In this document: one piece after another, positions 43,612 to 54,188 of the stretch
How positions within the stretch are numbered: position 1 is the stretch's first letter
How the letters are laid out: each line of letters opens with the position of its first letter
Source of the DNA: Candidatus Gastranaerophilales bacterium
Lineage (GTDB): Bacteria; Cyanobacteriota; Vampirovibrionia; Gastranaerophilales; Gastranaerophilaceae
Direction of reading: 5' to 3'
DNA length: 64,000 nt
Assembly (NCBI GenBank): GCA_944323155.1
Contig: CALURL010000005.1
Location: 51,733-115,732, forward strand
Notes under the pieces: model-generated
Seen by the model: only the letters and a program-made list of their open reading frames with translations
Database searches by the model: none
Told to the model about the DNA's origin: nothing
Translations under genes and position numbers: made by a program

Positions 43612-45621
43612 CTATTCATTAACCACACCAAGAACCCTGACAAATTCATCAATAGTTGTCATACCATTTAAAATATGATTTAAACAAGATTGATTAAGAG
43701 TTGTCATGCCATTTTTAACAGCAGACTCTTCAATTTCCAAATCATGGGCACCCATTGCGATTAATTTCTTAATTTCTTTTGTTATTGACATAATTTCATA
43801 CACACCAAGACGGCCTTTATAACCTGTAAAATCACATTTACTACAACCTTTTGCTCTGTAAATAGGTTTCTTCATAAATTCTTGAATTTTATCTTCATCA
43901 GCTATAATTTGTCTTGCCTCGTCATGTGTTGCATAGTATTCTTCTTTACAATCATCACACAAACGTCTTACAAGACGCTGTGCAATTACTCCTGACAAAG
44001 TAGATGATACCAGGTAATCTTTAGCCCCCATTTCAATTAAACGGGTAACTGTTGCAGCTGCTGAGTTTGTGTGAACTGTACTTAATACAAGGTGACCGGT
44101 TAACGCTGCTGATATAGCGATTTCCAAAGTTTCATAGTCACGAATTTCACCAACAAGAATAATATCAGGGTCTTGTCTTAATATTGCTCTCATACAGGAT
44201 GCAAATGTAATACCTGCTTTTGCGTTAATTTGAGATTGGTTAATACCTTCAAGCTTAATTTCTATCGGGTCTTCGATTGTCGTAATATTTACGTCTTCAT
44301 CGTTCAAACTCTTAAGAACTGAGTACAGTGTTGTTGTTTTACCAGAACCTGTAGGACCTGACGTAAGAATAATTCCGTTCGGGCAGCTTACCATATTCTT
44401 AATTTTCGCAATATCAGCGTCTGTACCGCCAACAAGCTTAATATTTTTGTCATCAGCGTTTAAGCTTACAGCAGGTGCCAGAACACGGATACAAACCTTT
44501 TCCTTGCCTGATACCGGTAATGTATTTATACGGAAGTCGTATGAGCCATTTTTATATTTTATAGAAAATGTACCATCCTGAGGTCTTCTGTGTTCTGCAA
44601 TATTCATTCTTGATAATACTTTAAAACGTGCAATTACAGAGGTTTCTACTTTTGGCGGAATATCAAGAACTTTTTGAAGCATGCCGTCTTTTCTGTAACG
44701 AACGATATAACCGCTTAAACGAGGTTCTATGTGAATATCTGATACTTTATTATCAATAGCATTTGTGATAATTTGATTAACAAATTTTGCTACAGAACCT
44801 GTTGAGTCTTTTAATTCATTATCAACCTGTTCCCAAAGTGTTTCTTCCTGTTCAAATTCAGTAGACTCTTCCTCAATCTGTTGAATAATCTTTTGTGTTT
44901 CTTTCTTTTGAACACTAAAAAATGTATTCAATGAAGTTTCAAACTCGTAATGAGTCATCAATAATTGTTTTGGATTTTGTCCGGTTAAATAAATAATTTC
45001 TTTTAAAACATCTGGTTTTACAGGAGTTACAACACCTAATAACAAAGTTTTTCCATCAGATGATATTGGAATAATCTTATTAGTTTTAATAAAATCTTCC
45101 GGAAGTAAATTAATAAATTTTTCCTGTTTTGCCAGTTGTTCAGGGGTGACTAAATCATAGCCTGTTTGAAGATGAAGAATTTCTTTTAATTGTTCAAGAG
45201 TAATAAATCCCAACTTAAATAAGGTAGAACCAATTGGGATTTTTTGCCGCTTACTTTCTGCTAAAGCCTGCAACAGTTGAACATCAGTAACATATCCTTT
45301 TTGGACAAGCAGTTCCCCAAGTTTCATATGAAAAGAATCTGTAGTCGGCTGATTGCTTTCTTTTTTATCATTTTTGAGTTCAGCAATCAAATCTGTCAGA
45401 TCTTTGTCAGGAACTTGAATAAACTTAACCTGTTGTGGGAAAAATTCTTTTAATTTAAGGTTAATAACCGATTTATCAGAGGTCGAATTTATTACAACAA
45501 ACAGGAAATTGTCTTTAACACTAATTGGAACAAATTTATATTGTTCCAATAGTGCATTGTCGACCTTATTCAGTATCTGTGGATTGACACTGTTTTTTAA
45601 CCTGTTCAGTAATTCATTCAT
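43612..45621 (-). CDS. pilB: Pilus assembly ATPase PilB/GspE
   Basis: 669 residues. Two N-terminal MshEN-like domains at about 1-90 and 95-235, and the hexameric ATPase core from about 270. Walker A GPTGSGKTTT, Asp box TTIEDPIEI, Walker B ILVGEIRD, and His box GHLVLSTVHTN. The zinc site is formed by CDDC and CSKC near residue 600. It powers extension of the pilus or pseudopilus. MshEN domains can bind cyclic-di-GMP, which would tie this motor to the same signal as the PilZ adhesin; this is inference. Confidence 0.95.
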   Translation of the reverse strand: MNELLNRLKNSVNPQILNKVDNALLEQYKFVPISVKDNFLFVVINSTSDKSVINLKLKEFFPQQVKFIQVPDKDLTDLIAELKNDKKESNQPTTDSFHMKLGELLVQKGYVTDVQLLQALAESKRQKIPIGSTLFKLGFITLEQLKEILHLQTGYDLVTPEQLAKQEKFINLLPEDFIKTNKIIPISSDGKTLLLGVVTPVKPDVLKEIIYLTGQNPKQLLMTHYEFETSLNTFFSVQKKETQKIIQQIEEESTEFEQEETLWEQVDNELKDSTGSVAKFVNQIITNAIDNKVSDIHIEPRLSGYIVRYRKDGMLQKVLDIPPKVETSVIARFKVLSRMNIAEHRRPQDGTFSIKYKNGSYDFRINTLPVSGKEKVCIRVLAPAVSLNADDKNIKLVGGTDADIAKIKNMVSCPNGIILTSGPTGSGKTTTLYSVLKSLNDEDVNITTIEDPIEIKLEGINQSQINAKAGITFASCMRAILRQDPDIILVGEIRDYETLEIAISAALTGHLVLSTVHTNSAAATVTRLIEMGAKDYLVSSTLSGVIAQRLVRRLCDDCKEEYYATHDEARQIIADEDKIQEFMKKPIYRAKGCSKCDFTGYKGRLGVYEIMSITKEIKKLIAMGAHDLEIEESAVKNGMTTLNQSCLNHILNGMTTIDEFVRVLGVVNE

Positions 45622-45635
45622 TTTACTTATTCAAT

Positions 45636-47555
45636 TTATAGATTATCTATATTCTTTCCTACAGCATCTTCTGTATCAGTTATTATTTTAGGAGTAATCA
45701 TAATAACCATTTCTTGTTTAATTTTTGTAGTATTTGTGCTACGGAATACTGTTCCTACAATCGGCAAATCTCCCAAGATTGGAATTTTAGAAACTGCTTT
45801 TTGTTCTTCTTCCTGTATCAAACCACCAATTACAAGAGTATCGCCGTCTTTAATTCTTACATTTTTCAAATCAAGATTTCTTCTTTGAAGTAAAGTTGCT
45901 GCAATATATGAACCGGCGCTATCAGATGCTGTTGGCTGCTCTGCAATTGTTGCATACTCAGGTTTTATGTTTAAAGTAACATATCCGTCAGGACTGATAA
46001 ATGGAGTGATAGATACTTGAATACCTGCATCTTCTCCAATATTATAAGTTCTTGTTACGTAGCTACCAGTTGCAGATGCTGTCATTTCTGATTCTGTACT
46101 TTCAATATAGTCTGAAGTCAAATCAATTGTTGATTCTTGACCGTTAGTAATTATAATACGTGGATTTGCAACGACACGAGCTTTACTGTTTTCAATCAAA
46201 TAGTTAATAGCCCACGCTAGAGTAAATGGACCGCCACCTTTTGTTACTTGGTAAGAAACCTCCGGAGCATCACCTGAATAATCCACTTGATCATATTTAT
46301 CACCGGCAATAAACATAGGATGTTGGGGATTAGATGATAATCCTTGACCACCTGTAAATGTTGCAGAGAAGAATGAACTTAACATTGTCCATTGGTTTTC
46401 AAATGTTTTTTGACCATTCTCGTTCAATTCAAGAATAGAAACTTCAAGATAAGCTTGAGGCTGTTTTTTATCATTTTGAGCAATAAAATCTTTAATCATT
46501 TCGATTTGTTTTTCAGAACCGCCTGTAACGCTTACAGTACCGAGCTGAGTAATATATGAAATAGCCATGTTTTGTAGTCCTATTGAATCAACACTTGATG
46601 CACTAATAGGAGTTCCTACAGTACAAGCGATTTCGCTTGTATTCAAGGCGATTGACGAACTTCCGCCACCACCGCCTTCGCCGCCACCGCCGTCTTCAGC
46701 AGCAAAACCAGTAACCATTCCGGCAGCACCACCGGTTGCTCCGCCAGAAGCAGCGCCGCCACCTGCACCGCCTCCTGAAGATCCTCCAGGACCAGTTGCT
46801 GGAATTAACAGATTACACACCATATTTGCCATCTCTGCCGGCGTTGTATAATTTACTTTAAATGAAACTGTTGATGGTTTTTTATCAAATTTATCAACTA
46901 TTTTCTTTGCAATTGCAACGTCATTTTTAGTACCAAACACTAATAATTCATTTGTTGCAGGGTTGGTAACTACTGCATCAGTACCAGAAAGTCCAGGTCT
47001 GCGCATGCCAAAAATATTTTTATTCAAAAATGCTGCTAGCGTGCTTGCATCAATATATTTCACAGGAATAGTAGTCATTTCCTGTTTTGCAATATTGAAA
47101 TCTGCTGTACCAGCACGGGCAACAACAATTGTATTATCTTTTACGACATAAGTAAGCCCTGTAATCTCCATTATCATATCAAATGCAGATGTCAAAGGCA
47201 CATCAACAAGATCTAATGTAACTGTTCCAGAAACTGATGAATGGAAAATAATATTCATCCCGGCTTTATCAGCAAACATTCTCAGAACCTGTTTTACATC
47301 AGAATCTCTCAAACTTAATGTTATAGGAGTTTTCTTTTCTGAAAAGCTTACATCACCTCGAAGCTGCAGAGTATCGTTATCATTTTCCTCTGCATTTTCA
47401 GAATTAAAATCTCTTAAATCAGGTTTCTGACTAATGTCATATTTTGTAACACCAACGTCTTCCATAGCAATAGAAGCTGTTAGAACAGTATTAGAAAAAG
47501 TAAATACTGTTAACAGCAAGCCCGCCAAAATTTTTCTTTTAATTTTATTTCTCAT
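45636..47555 (-). CDS. pilQ: Secretin PilQ/GspD
   Basis: 639 residues with a signal peptide (AGLLLTVFTFSNTVLTASIA). The STN-like and N domains follow (DVKQVLRMFADKAGMNIIF, TSAFDMIMEITGLTYVV), then a secretin core with ARVVANPRIIITNGQE, DGYVTLNIKPEYA and RIKDGDTLVIGGLIQ. An unusual Gly-rich insert of about 45 residues (near 255-305) sits inside the second N domain. It forms the outer-membrane gate for the pilus. Confidence 0.94.
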   Translation of the reverse strand: MRNKIKRKILAGLLLTVFTFSNTVLTASIAMEDVGVTKYDISQKPDLRDFNSENAEENDNDTLQLRGDVSFSEKKTPITLSLRDSDVKQVLRMFADKAGMNIIFHSSVSGTVTLDLVDVPLTSAFDMIMEITGLTYVVKDNTIVVARAGTADFNIAKQEMTTIPVKYIDASTLAAFLNKNIFGMRRPGLSGTDAVVTNPATNELLVFGTKNDVAIAKKIVDKFDKKPSTVSFKVNYTTPAEMANMVCNLLIPATGPGGSSGGGAGGGAASGGATGGAAGMVTGFAAEDGGGGEGGGGGSSSIALNTSEIACTVGTPISASSVDSIGLQNMAISYITQLGTVSVTGGSEKQIEMIKDFIAQNDKKQPQAYLEVSILELNENGQKTFENQWTMLSSFFSATFTGGQGLSSNPQHPMFIAGDKYDQVDYSGDAPEVSYQVTKGGGPFTLAWAINYLIENSKARVVANPRIIITNGQESTIDLTSDYIESTESEMTASATGSYVTRTYNIGEDAGIQVSITPFISPDGYVTLNIKPEYATIAEQPTASDSAGSYIAATLLQRRNLDLKNVRIKDGDTLVIGGLIQEEEQKAVSKIPILGDLPIVGTVFRSTNTTKIKQEMVIMITPKIITDTEDAVGKNIDNL

Positions 47556-47573
47556 ATCCGCTCCCGCTTCGTT

Positions 47574-48308
47574 TTATCTTCTTTTATTTGCGGTATTACC
47601 TGAACCGCCGAATTTGTTTTGTATATTAGCTACTGAATTATAATTAATTCCTTCTCCAGTAAACAACTGGCCTACACCAGCTTTATAAACGTTTTGTCCT
47701 AATTGGACAGTAACTGTATCATGATTTATAGATAATACCTTATAATCATTTATAATATCACCTGATCTTACAAGATGATCTGCGCCATTTATATTCAAAA
47801 TTGCAGAAGGATTGTACTTATCATACATAATACCTGACACTTTTGTTTGAACAACTTTGACCGCATCAGGATCCTGAGTAATAGCTTCTGGAGGAGCCAT
47901 CAAGTAACTTGGCGGCTTTGGCTTTGGTTTTGGAGTAGAAGCTACACGTTCCTCTTCCGGCAAAAATGGATCTGCACGTCCGGTATCTTCAACAGACATT
48001 GCAATCATTTTTGTATCATCCTTTTCTTCTGCAACAATTGCCACGTCATTTGTTGAATCATCTGCAATTGCAGCATTCACGCCGTCATTTCCGACTTTCA
48101 CGTCTTGTTTGGGCTGTTCTTCTGCGGCAGGAAGATTCATGACATCTTCAGCGCTATCTGAAGATTGATTTGGCGTACAACCTGTTGTATTAACCATAAT
48201 TATTACTAAAAAGATGATTGCAAGACCAACGCCTATTTTTTTATTTAAGCTCCAAAACTGGTCTTTAACATCCTCTTCATAAAACCTATCAACAAAATTC
48301 TTACTCAC
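47574..48308 (-). CDS. PilP/GspC-like inner-membrane linker
   Basis: 244 residues. A TM segment at about 27-45 (VGLAIIFLVIIMVNTTGC), a disordered acidic and Pro-rich linker, and a C-terminal beta domain from about 155: VKVVQTKVSGIMYDKYNPSA, HLVRSGDIINDYKVLSI, VTVQLGQNVYKAGVGQ. This is the plan of PilP or GspC, which bridge the inner-membrane platform and the secretin. First gene of the pilus operon, 18 bases before the secretin gene. A Cys at residue 44 could alternatively be a lipidation site. Confidence 0.75.
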   Translation of the reverse strand: MSKNFVDRFYEEDVKDQFWSLNKKIGVGLAIIFLVIIMVNTTGCTPNQSSDSAEDVMNLPAAEEQPKQDVKVGNDGVNAAIADDSTNDVAIVAEEKDDTKMIAMSVEDTGRADPFLPEEERVASTPKPKPKPPSYLMAPPEAITQDPDAVKVVQTKVSGIMYDKYNPSAILNINGADHLVRSGDIINDYKVLSINHDTVTVQLGQNVYKAGVGQLFTGEGINYNSVANIQNKFGGSGNTANKRR

Positions 48309-48514
48309 TTACCACCTATTTCTAATTTTATTATCCTATATTTGTCACAATTATAATAAAATATATGTAATACTGTATCAATTATTTAGTGTATTTAATT
48401 ATTATTTCATAAATATTTAAAACAACAAATAATTAATAATATCTTATCACATTTATAAATATGTGGCAAAATTTGAAAAAGTGTTAAGACTTCTTAAAAT
48501 AAAGTCAAAAATTT

Positions 48515-49384
48515 TTATTGAAAATTATTGGTTATAGTATATATATATTCCAAAATTTGAGTAAAGTAATGTAAATCAGAAGTACCATTTAAAACAAAAT
48601 CAGCATCTTTTCGTCCAGGAATTACGTATTTTTCACCAGCACTTTTTAAATATTCCCACTGCTTTAAAGCATTTTCCGGATTTTGGTTTCTTTCTTCACA
48701 TGCTCGTTTTAAAAACCTTTGCTTTCTTATTTCATTATCTGACTCAATATAAATTCTTACATCAAAAACATCCTTGATATCTTCATACATTGTTGCAATA
48801 CCTTCAACAACAATTATTTTTTCAGAAGAAATATCAAGAGCATTAGGAACAGAAACACCTGTGCCATTTGGCAAATACATCGGAGCTTTTACATCCAATC
48901 CATCTGCTAAATCCAACAAATCTCTTTTTAATACTGGCAACTGAAAACTCTTTGGAGCATCAATATCATAGCCGTTAGCAATTAAATTATCAAAACTTCC
49001 ATACTTATTTATTAATCCGGAAATGTCATTAAAATAATTATCAGTACTAAGAACTGCAACAGGCATATCAAATTGTTCTATCACACTTTTAATAGTTTTA
49101 CAAATAGTAGACTTCCCGGAAGCAGATTCTCCTGTTATACCTATCAAAAACCTTTTTGAAGGCTTAGTAATCAAACGTTTTGAAAAATTAGCAATAAAAT
49201 TTGGATTAATTTCTATAAATATGGGCGAAGGACATCTTTTGTCATACGCCAAAATCTGTTTAAACTTGGTCTGGAGGTAAAAGGCTAAAAGTTCGCGGCC
49301 AGTCTTACAGTTAAAATCCGGTTTCAGAATTTTATCTGAAGAATTTAATTCTTTTTCAATTAATAATTGCATTATATCTTCCAT
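48515..49384 (-). CDS. Uridine kinase-like P-loop protein
   Basis: 289 residues; an internal ATG at 49372 with GGAAG just upstream is the likelier start (285 residues). Residues 1-75 are an extra N-terminal part. Walker A is GITGESASGKST, followed by VLSTDNYFNDI and KAPMYLPNGTG and then IIVVEGIATMYEDIKDVFDV, the uridine kinase / phosphoribulokinase pattern. The lid is RKQRFLKRACEERNQNP. It probably phosphorylates a nucleoside or sugar; substrate not certain. Confidence 0.8.
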   Translation of the reverse strand: MEDIMQLLIEKELNSSDKILKPDFNCKTGRELLAFYLQTKFKQILAYDKRCPSPIFIEINPNFIANFSKRLITKPSKRFLIGITGESASGKSTICKTIKSVIEQFDMPVAVLSTDNYFNDISGLINKYGSFDNLIANGYDIDAPKSFQLPVLKRDLLDLADGLDVKAPMYLPNGTGVSVPNALDISSEKIIVVEGIATMYEDIKDVFDVRIYIESDNEIRKQRFLKRACEERNQNPENALKQWEYLKSAGEKYVIPGRKDADFVLNGTSDLHYFTQILEYIYTITNNFQ

Positions 49385-49467
49385 AATTCAAATTATGGAT
49401 AATATAATACACAAGAAAAAAAATTTTTGCTACCTTTTAATAAAAAATTTATTAAATTTGAAGATAG

Positions 49468-50931
<1,464 letters not shown>

Positions 50932-50950
50932 TATTAAAATAAATTTAATT

Positions 50951-50980
50951 CACGAGGCATGCCATAAAGCATGCCCCGTA
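50951..50980 (+). other. Intra-operon hairpin between atpD and atpC
   Basis: GGCATGC (50956-50962) pairs with GCATGCC (50969-50975) around CATAAA, with CG ends nearly extending the stem. No strong U-tail follows, so it is more likely a processing or partial attenuation site that sets the beta to epsilon ratio than a full terminator. Confidence 0.6.
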
Positions 50981-51016
50981 ATTAAAAAAAAGTTTGAAAC
51001 CAGAATAGAGGTAAGA

Positions 51017-51409
51017 ATGCATTTTAAAATAATCACACACGAAAAAGTCGTTTTTGACGAAGATGTTGATGAAATTTATACAAAAAGTACAGATGGCGAA
51101 TTTGGCGTTTTGAAAGGTCACGTACCTGTTATGGCGGCTTTGGATATTGGGGTGACAAAAGTTGTTCAAAACGGTGAAGAAAAATTCTTTACAACAATGG
51201 GCGGTGTATTCCAGTTTAAAGACGAAGAAGCTATAATCCTCACAACTACAGCAGAACGTGGTGAAGATATTGACATAACACGTGCAAAAGAAGCGCTTAA
51301 ACGAGCAAAAGCAAGACTTGAAGATAAAGATGCAGAAATTGACGCTAAACGTGCTGAGGCAGCAGTTGCAAGAGCTATGGCAAGGTTAAAAGCAACTTTA
51401 AATAAATAA
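51017..51409 (+). CDS. atpC: ATP synthase F1 epsilon subunit
   Basis: 130 residues. The N-terminal beta sandwich starts MHFKIITHEKVVFDEDVDEI and has GEFGVLKGHVPVMAAL and MGGVFQFKDEEAIILTTTAE. The C-terminal two-helix arm (ITRAKEALKRAKARLEDKDA) regulates the motor. GAGG is 7 bases before the ATG. It is co-transcribed with atpD across an 85-base gap that holds a hairpin. Confidence 0.95.
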   Translation: MHFKIITHEKVVFDEDVDEIYTKSTDGEFGVLKGHVPVMAALDIGVTKVVQNGEEKFFTTMGGVFQFKDEEAIILTTTAERGEDIDITRAKEALKRAKARLEDKDAEIDAKRAEAAVARAMARLKATLNK

Positions 51410-51415
51410 TGGGAA

Positions 51416-51976
51416 ATGGAAAAGAATTTTTATAATATATTTAAAACTTTTTTCAAGGTCGGAACACTGTTGCTTGGCGGCGGATATGTAATTTTACCAA
51501 TCTTACAGTCAGAACTTGTTGATAAAAAAGACTGGATTGATGAAAATGAATTATGCGAATTTTATGCTCTGGGGCAGAGTGTTCCGGGAGTAATTGCTGC
51601 TAATACAGCGGTTTTTGTCGGTTATAAGCTGAATAAAATTAAAGGTGCAATTGCTGCACTTTTTGGGATGACACTTCCTGCTTTTATAGCAATAATAGTT
51701 ATTGCAAAAATTATTGATGAAATTATTCATTACAAATTTATGCAAAGCATATTCTGGGGAGTGAATATCGGAGTTTTACTGCTTATTTATCTTGCGGTTA
51801 AAGAAATGTGGAGAAAAAGTGTTGTAGATAAATTAACCTGCTGGATATTTTTTATCTCATTTATTCTGTCAGCAGGCTTTAAAGCTCCACCTGCAGCGGT
51901 GATTATTCTTGCAATTTTTATAGGGATATGGCTTCAATATGAGAAAAAAGTTGAACAGAAAGGATTAGAAAAATGA
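51416..51976 (+). CDS. chrA: Chromate transporter family, first half protein
   Basis: 186 residues with about five to six helices. The ChrA signature is clear: FFKVGTLLLGGGYVILPILQ, DENELCEFYALGQSVPGVIAANTAVFVGY. Many bacteria encode ChrA as two short homologous proteins that pair. The ATG is 6 bases after the atpC stop, so it may be read through from the atpDC promoter. Real substrate is unknown; chromate is the family name. Confidence 0.9.
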   Translation: MEKNFYNIFKTFFKVGTLLLGGGYVILPILQSELVDKKDWIDENELCEFYALGQSVPGVIAANTAVFVGYKLNKIKGAIAALFGMTLPAFIAIIVIAKIIDEIIHYKFMQSIFWGVNIGVLLLIYLAVKEMWRKSVVDKLTCWIFFISFILSAGFKAPPAAVIILAIFIGIWLQYEKKVEQKGLEK

Positions 51977-52503
51977 TTTATTTAAAATTATTTTTAGAAT
52001 TCTTTCATATAGGGCTTTTTTCATTTGGCGGCGGGTATGCTACATTACCATTTTTATACCATATTGCGGATGTCCAAAAATGGTACACCACAAAGCAATT
52101 AGCTGATATGATTGCAATATCTTCAATTACCCCAGGCCCTATAGGTGTTAATGTTGCGACATTTGCAGGATATGTAACATCAGGACTTGCAGGGGCAGTT
52201 GTGGCTACAACATCTGTTGTTTTGCCTTCTTTTATATTAATTATTATAATTTCAAAGTTGCTTGAACAATTTAAGCATAACAAATACGTTCAATCGATTA
52301 TTTATGTACTAAAACCTACAGGCTGTGGGCTATTGGCTGCAGTAGGAATTGATATGTTTATAAATAGTATTAATTTGTTTGGCATGCTTTTGCTTATCGC
52401 GCTTTTCTGGGCAAGCCTTACTCAAAAAAGAGATCCTTTGTTTTACCTTGCAGTAGCAGCACTTGTCGGGCTTGTTGCGGGATTTTTCAATCTTACTGCT
52501 TAG
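51973..52503 (+). CDS. chrA: Chromate transporter family, second half protein
   Basis: 176 residues, homologous to its upstream partner: FFHIGLFSFGGGYATLPFLY, ADMIAISSITPGPIGVNVATFAGY. It overlaps the partner by 4 bases (ATGA), which fits translational coupling of a heterodimer. Its TAG stop is immediately followed by a run of 10 C. Confidence 0.9.
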   Translation: MIYLKLFLEFFHIGLFSFGGGYATLPFLYHIADVQKWYTTKQLADMIAISSITPGPIGVNVATFAGYVTSGLAGAVVATTSVVLPSFILIIIISKLLEQFKHNKYVQSIIYVLKPTGCGLLAAVGIDMFINSINLFGMLLLIALFWASLTQKRDPLFYLAVAALVGLVAGFFNLTA

Positions 52504-52513
52504 CCCCCCCCCC
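52504..52513. repeat. Homopolymer tract, 10 C, directly after the second chrA stop
   Basis: Ten C start at the base after the TAG stop of the second chromate transporter gene. It is the only long C tract here outside a prepilin leader. A perfect palindrome GGGAATGCATTCCC (52542-52555) lies 28 bases on and touches the comM stop codon. Confidence 0.95.
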
Positions 52514-52554
52514 TCCACGTAGCATGAGAATAAAACTTATTGGGAATGCATTCC

Positions 52555-54090
52555 CTAAAATTCATCCTTGTTAAACATTCTGTATTGTAATGCCTGCATA
52601 AGGTGGTTTTGTAAAATATCTTTTGAACCATCTAAATCAGCTATGGTACGTGCTATTTTTAAAATTCTGTCATATCTTCTGCCGGATAGCTGGTATTTTA
52701 CAACCGCGACTTTCATCAGTTCAGAAGAAGGTTTATCAATTTGGCAATACTTTTTGACAAGCTTTGAAGTTAATTCAGAGTTTGTCAAAATTCCGTCATT
52801 TTTATAGCGTTCTGCTTGAATTTTTCTCGCTTTGACAACTCTTTCACGAATTGAAGCAGAAGATTCTTCTTCCTGATTAGCATTCATAAGTTCCTGCGGT
52901 GTAAGTCGGGAAACCTCAATTTGCAAATCTATTCTATCAAGCAGCGGGCCTGAAAGGCGTGACAAGTATCTGTTTATTTGATAATCACTACAGGTACATT
53001 GCTTTTCCTTATCACCTAAATATCCGCACGGGCAAGGATTCATAGCGCCCAGTAACATAAATTGTGCAGGATATTTTATAGAATTTTTAGCTCTAGAAAT
53101 AACTATTTCGCCATCTTCAAGCGGCTGTCTCAAAACTTCAAGAACATTTCTTGGGAATTCAACCATTTCATCCAAAAATAAAACACCTCTGTGTGCAAGA
53201 GTAATTTCTCCAGGTTTAGGATTTGAGCCGCCGCCTATTATCCCGTTTGAAGATGCAGTATGATGAACAGCTCGAAAAGGACGTTTTGTCATTAAAGGTT
53301 CATCACCGGATAAAAGACCGCAAATACTGTATATTTTAGTAAGTTCAAGCGCTTCTTGAAGTTCAAGCGGCGGCAAAATTGATGCAAAACATTTTGCCAT
53401 AAGTGTTTTACCTGATCCGGGCGAGCCTATCATAAGCAAATTATGTCCGCCTGCGGCTGCAATTTCCAACGCACGCTTTGCTTTCTGCTGACCTTTTACA
53501 TCTTTAAAATCATATAAATATTCTTCCTGAGATTTTTCTTTTAAGTAAGATGAAACATCAATATGCACCTGCTTAAGCGGCGTCTCAACAAAATGATTAA
53601 CCACATCGCAAAGATGTTCCGCACCGTAAACATTTATTCCCTCAACAAGAGCGGCCTCTGAAGAATTCACAGAAGGCACTACAACATTTTTTACACCAGC
53701 CTCTTTTAATCCCAAAACAAGAGGCAAAACACCGTTAACACCGCGTAAAGTTCCGTCAAGAGACAGTTCTCCTAAAAATGCATAATCTTTTAACAATTCT
53801 GAATTAACAGCCTCTTCCTCGCATAAAATTCCCATAGCTATAGGCAGATCAAAGTTTGAACCCTCTTTTTTCAAATCCGCAGGCGCAAGGTTAACAACAA
53901 CCTTTTTAGACGGAAACGTAAAACCGGAATTTTTTATTGCAGAACGAACTCTATCTCTTGCCTCATTTATAGCAGTATCAGGAAGACCTACAATAGACAT
54001 CTTCGGCAAAGAATTTAAAACATCAACTTCCACAAAGACCCTATAAGCGTTCAATCCAATTACTGTTGCAGTTGTAATTTTATTAACCAT
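52555..54090 (-). CDS. comM: ComM / YifB-family Mg-chelatase-like AAA ATPase
   Basis: 511 residues from the ATG at 54090; six more upstream codons are unconserved. Motifs: LPDTAINEARDRVRSAIKNSG, FPSKKVVVNLAPADLKKEGS, Walker A MIGSPGSGKT, Walker B VLFLDEMVEF, the zinc-like CPCGYLG...CTC block, and LSGPLLDRIDLQIEV. ComM is a branch-migration helicase that helps integrate DNA taken up by natural transformation. With type IV pilus genes in the same window, competence is plausible. Confidence 0.95.
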   Translation of the reverse strand: MVNKITTATVIGLNAYRVFVEVDVLNSLPKMSIVGLPDTAINEARDRVRSAIKNSGFTFPSKKVVVNLAPADLKKEGSNFDLPIAMGILCEEEAVNSELLKDYAFLGELSLDGTLRGVNGVLPLVLGLKEAGVKNVVVPSVNSSEAALVEGINVYGAEHLCDVVNHFVETPLKQVHIDVSSYLKEKSQEEYLYDFKDVKGQQKAKRALEIAAAGGHNLLMIGSPGSGKTLMAKCFASILPPLELQEALELTKIYSICGLLSGDEPLMTKRPFRAVHHTASSNGIIGGGSNPKPGEITLAHRGVLFLDEMVEFPRNVLEVLRQPLEDGEIVISRAKNSIKYPAQFMLLGAMNPCPCGYLGDKEKQCTCSDYQINRYLSRLSGPLLDRIDLQIEVSRLTPQELMNANQEEESSASIRERVVKARKIQAERYKNDGILTNSELTSKLVKKYCQIDKPSSELMKVAVVKYQLSGRRYDRILKIARTIADLDGSKDILQNHLMQALQYRMFNKDEF

Positions 54091-54188
54091 ACGGCTAGTA
54101 TAACACAAAAAAGATGGAATTATATTTAAAAATTATTTTGATAACAAAAACACAATTTATTTTTTTTTGTTAAAATAATAAAAGAATT

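Noticed and set aside
46567..46851. Plus-strand Pro-rich open frame
   Set aside because: Antisense shadow of the Gly-rich insert of the secretin gene.
51416..52503. Split chrA as a frameshifted single gene
   Set aside because: The two frames overlap by ATGA and each has a full N-terminal ChrA signature; two-gene ChrA pairs are a known form.
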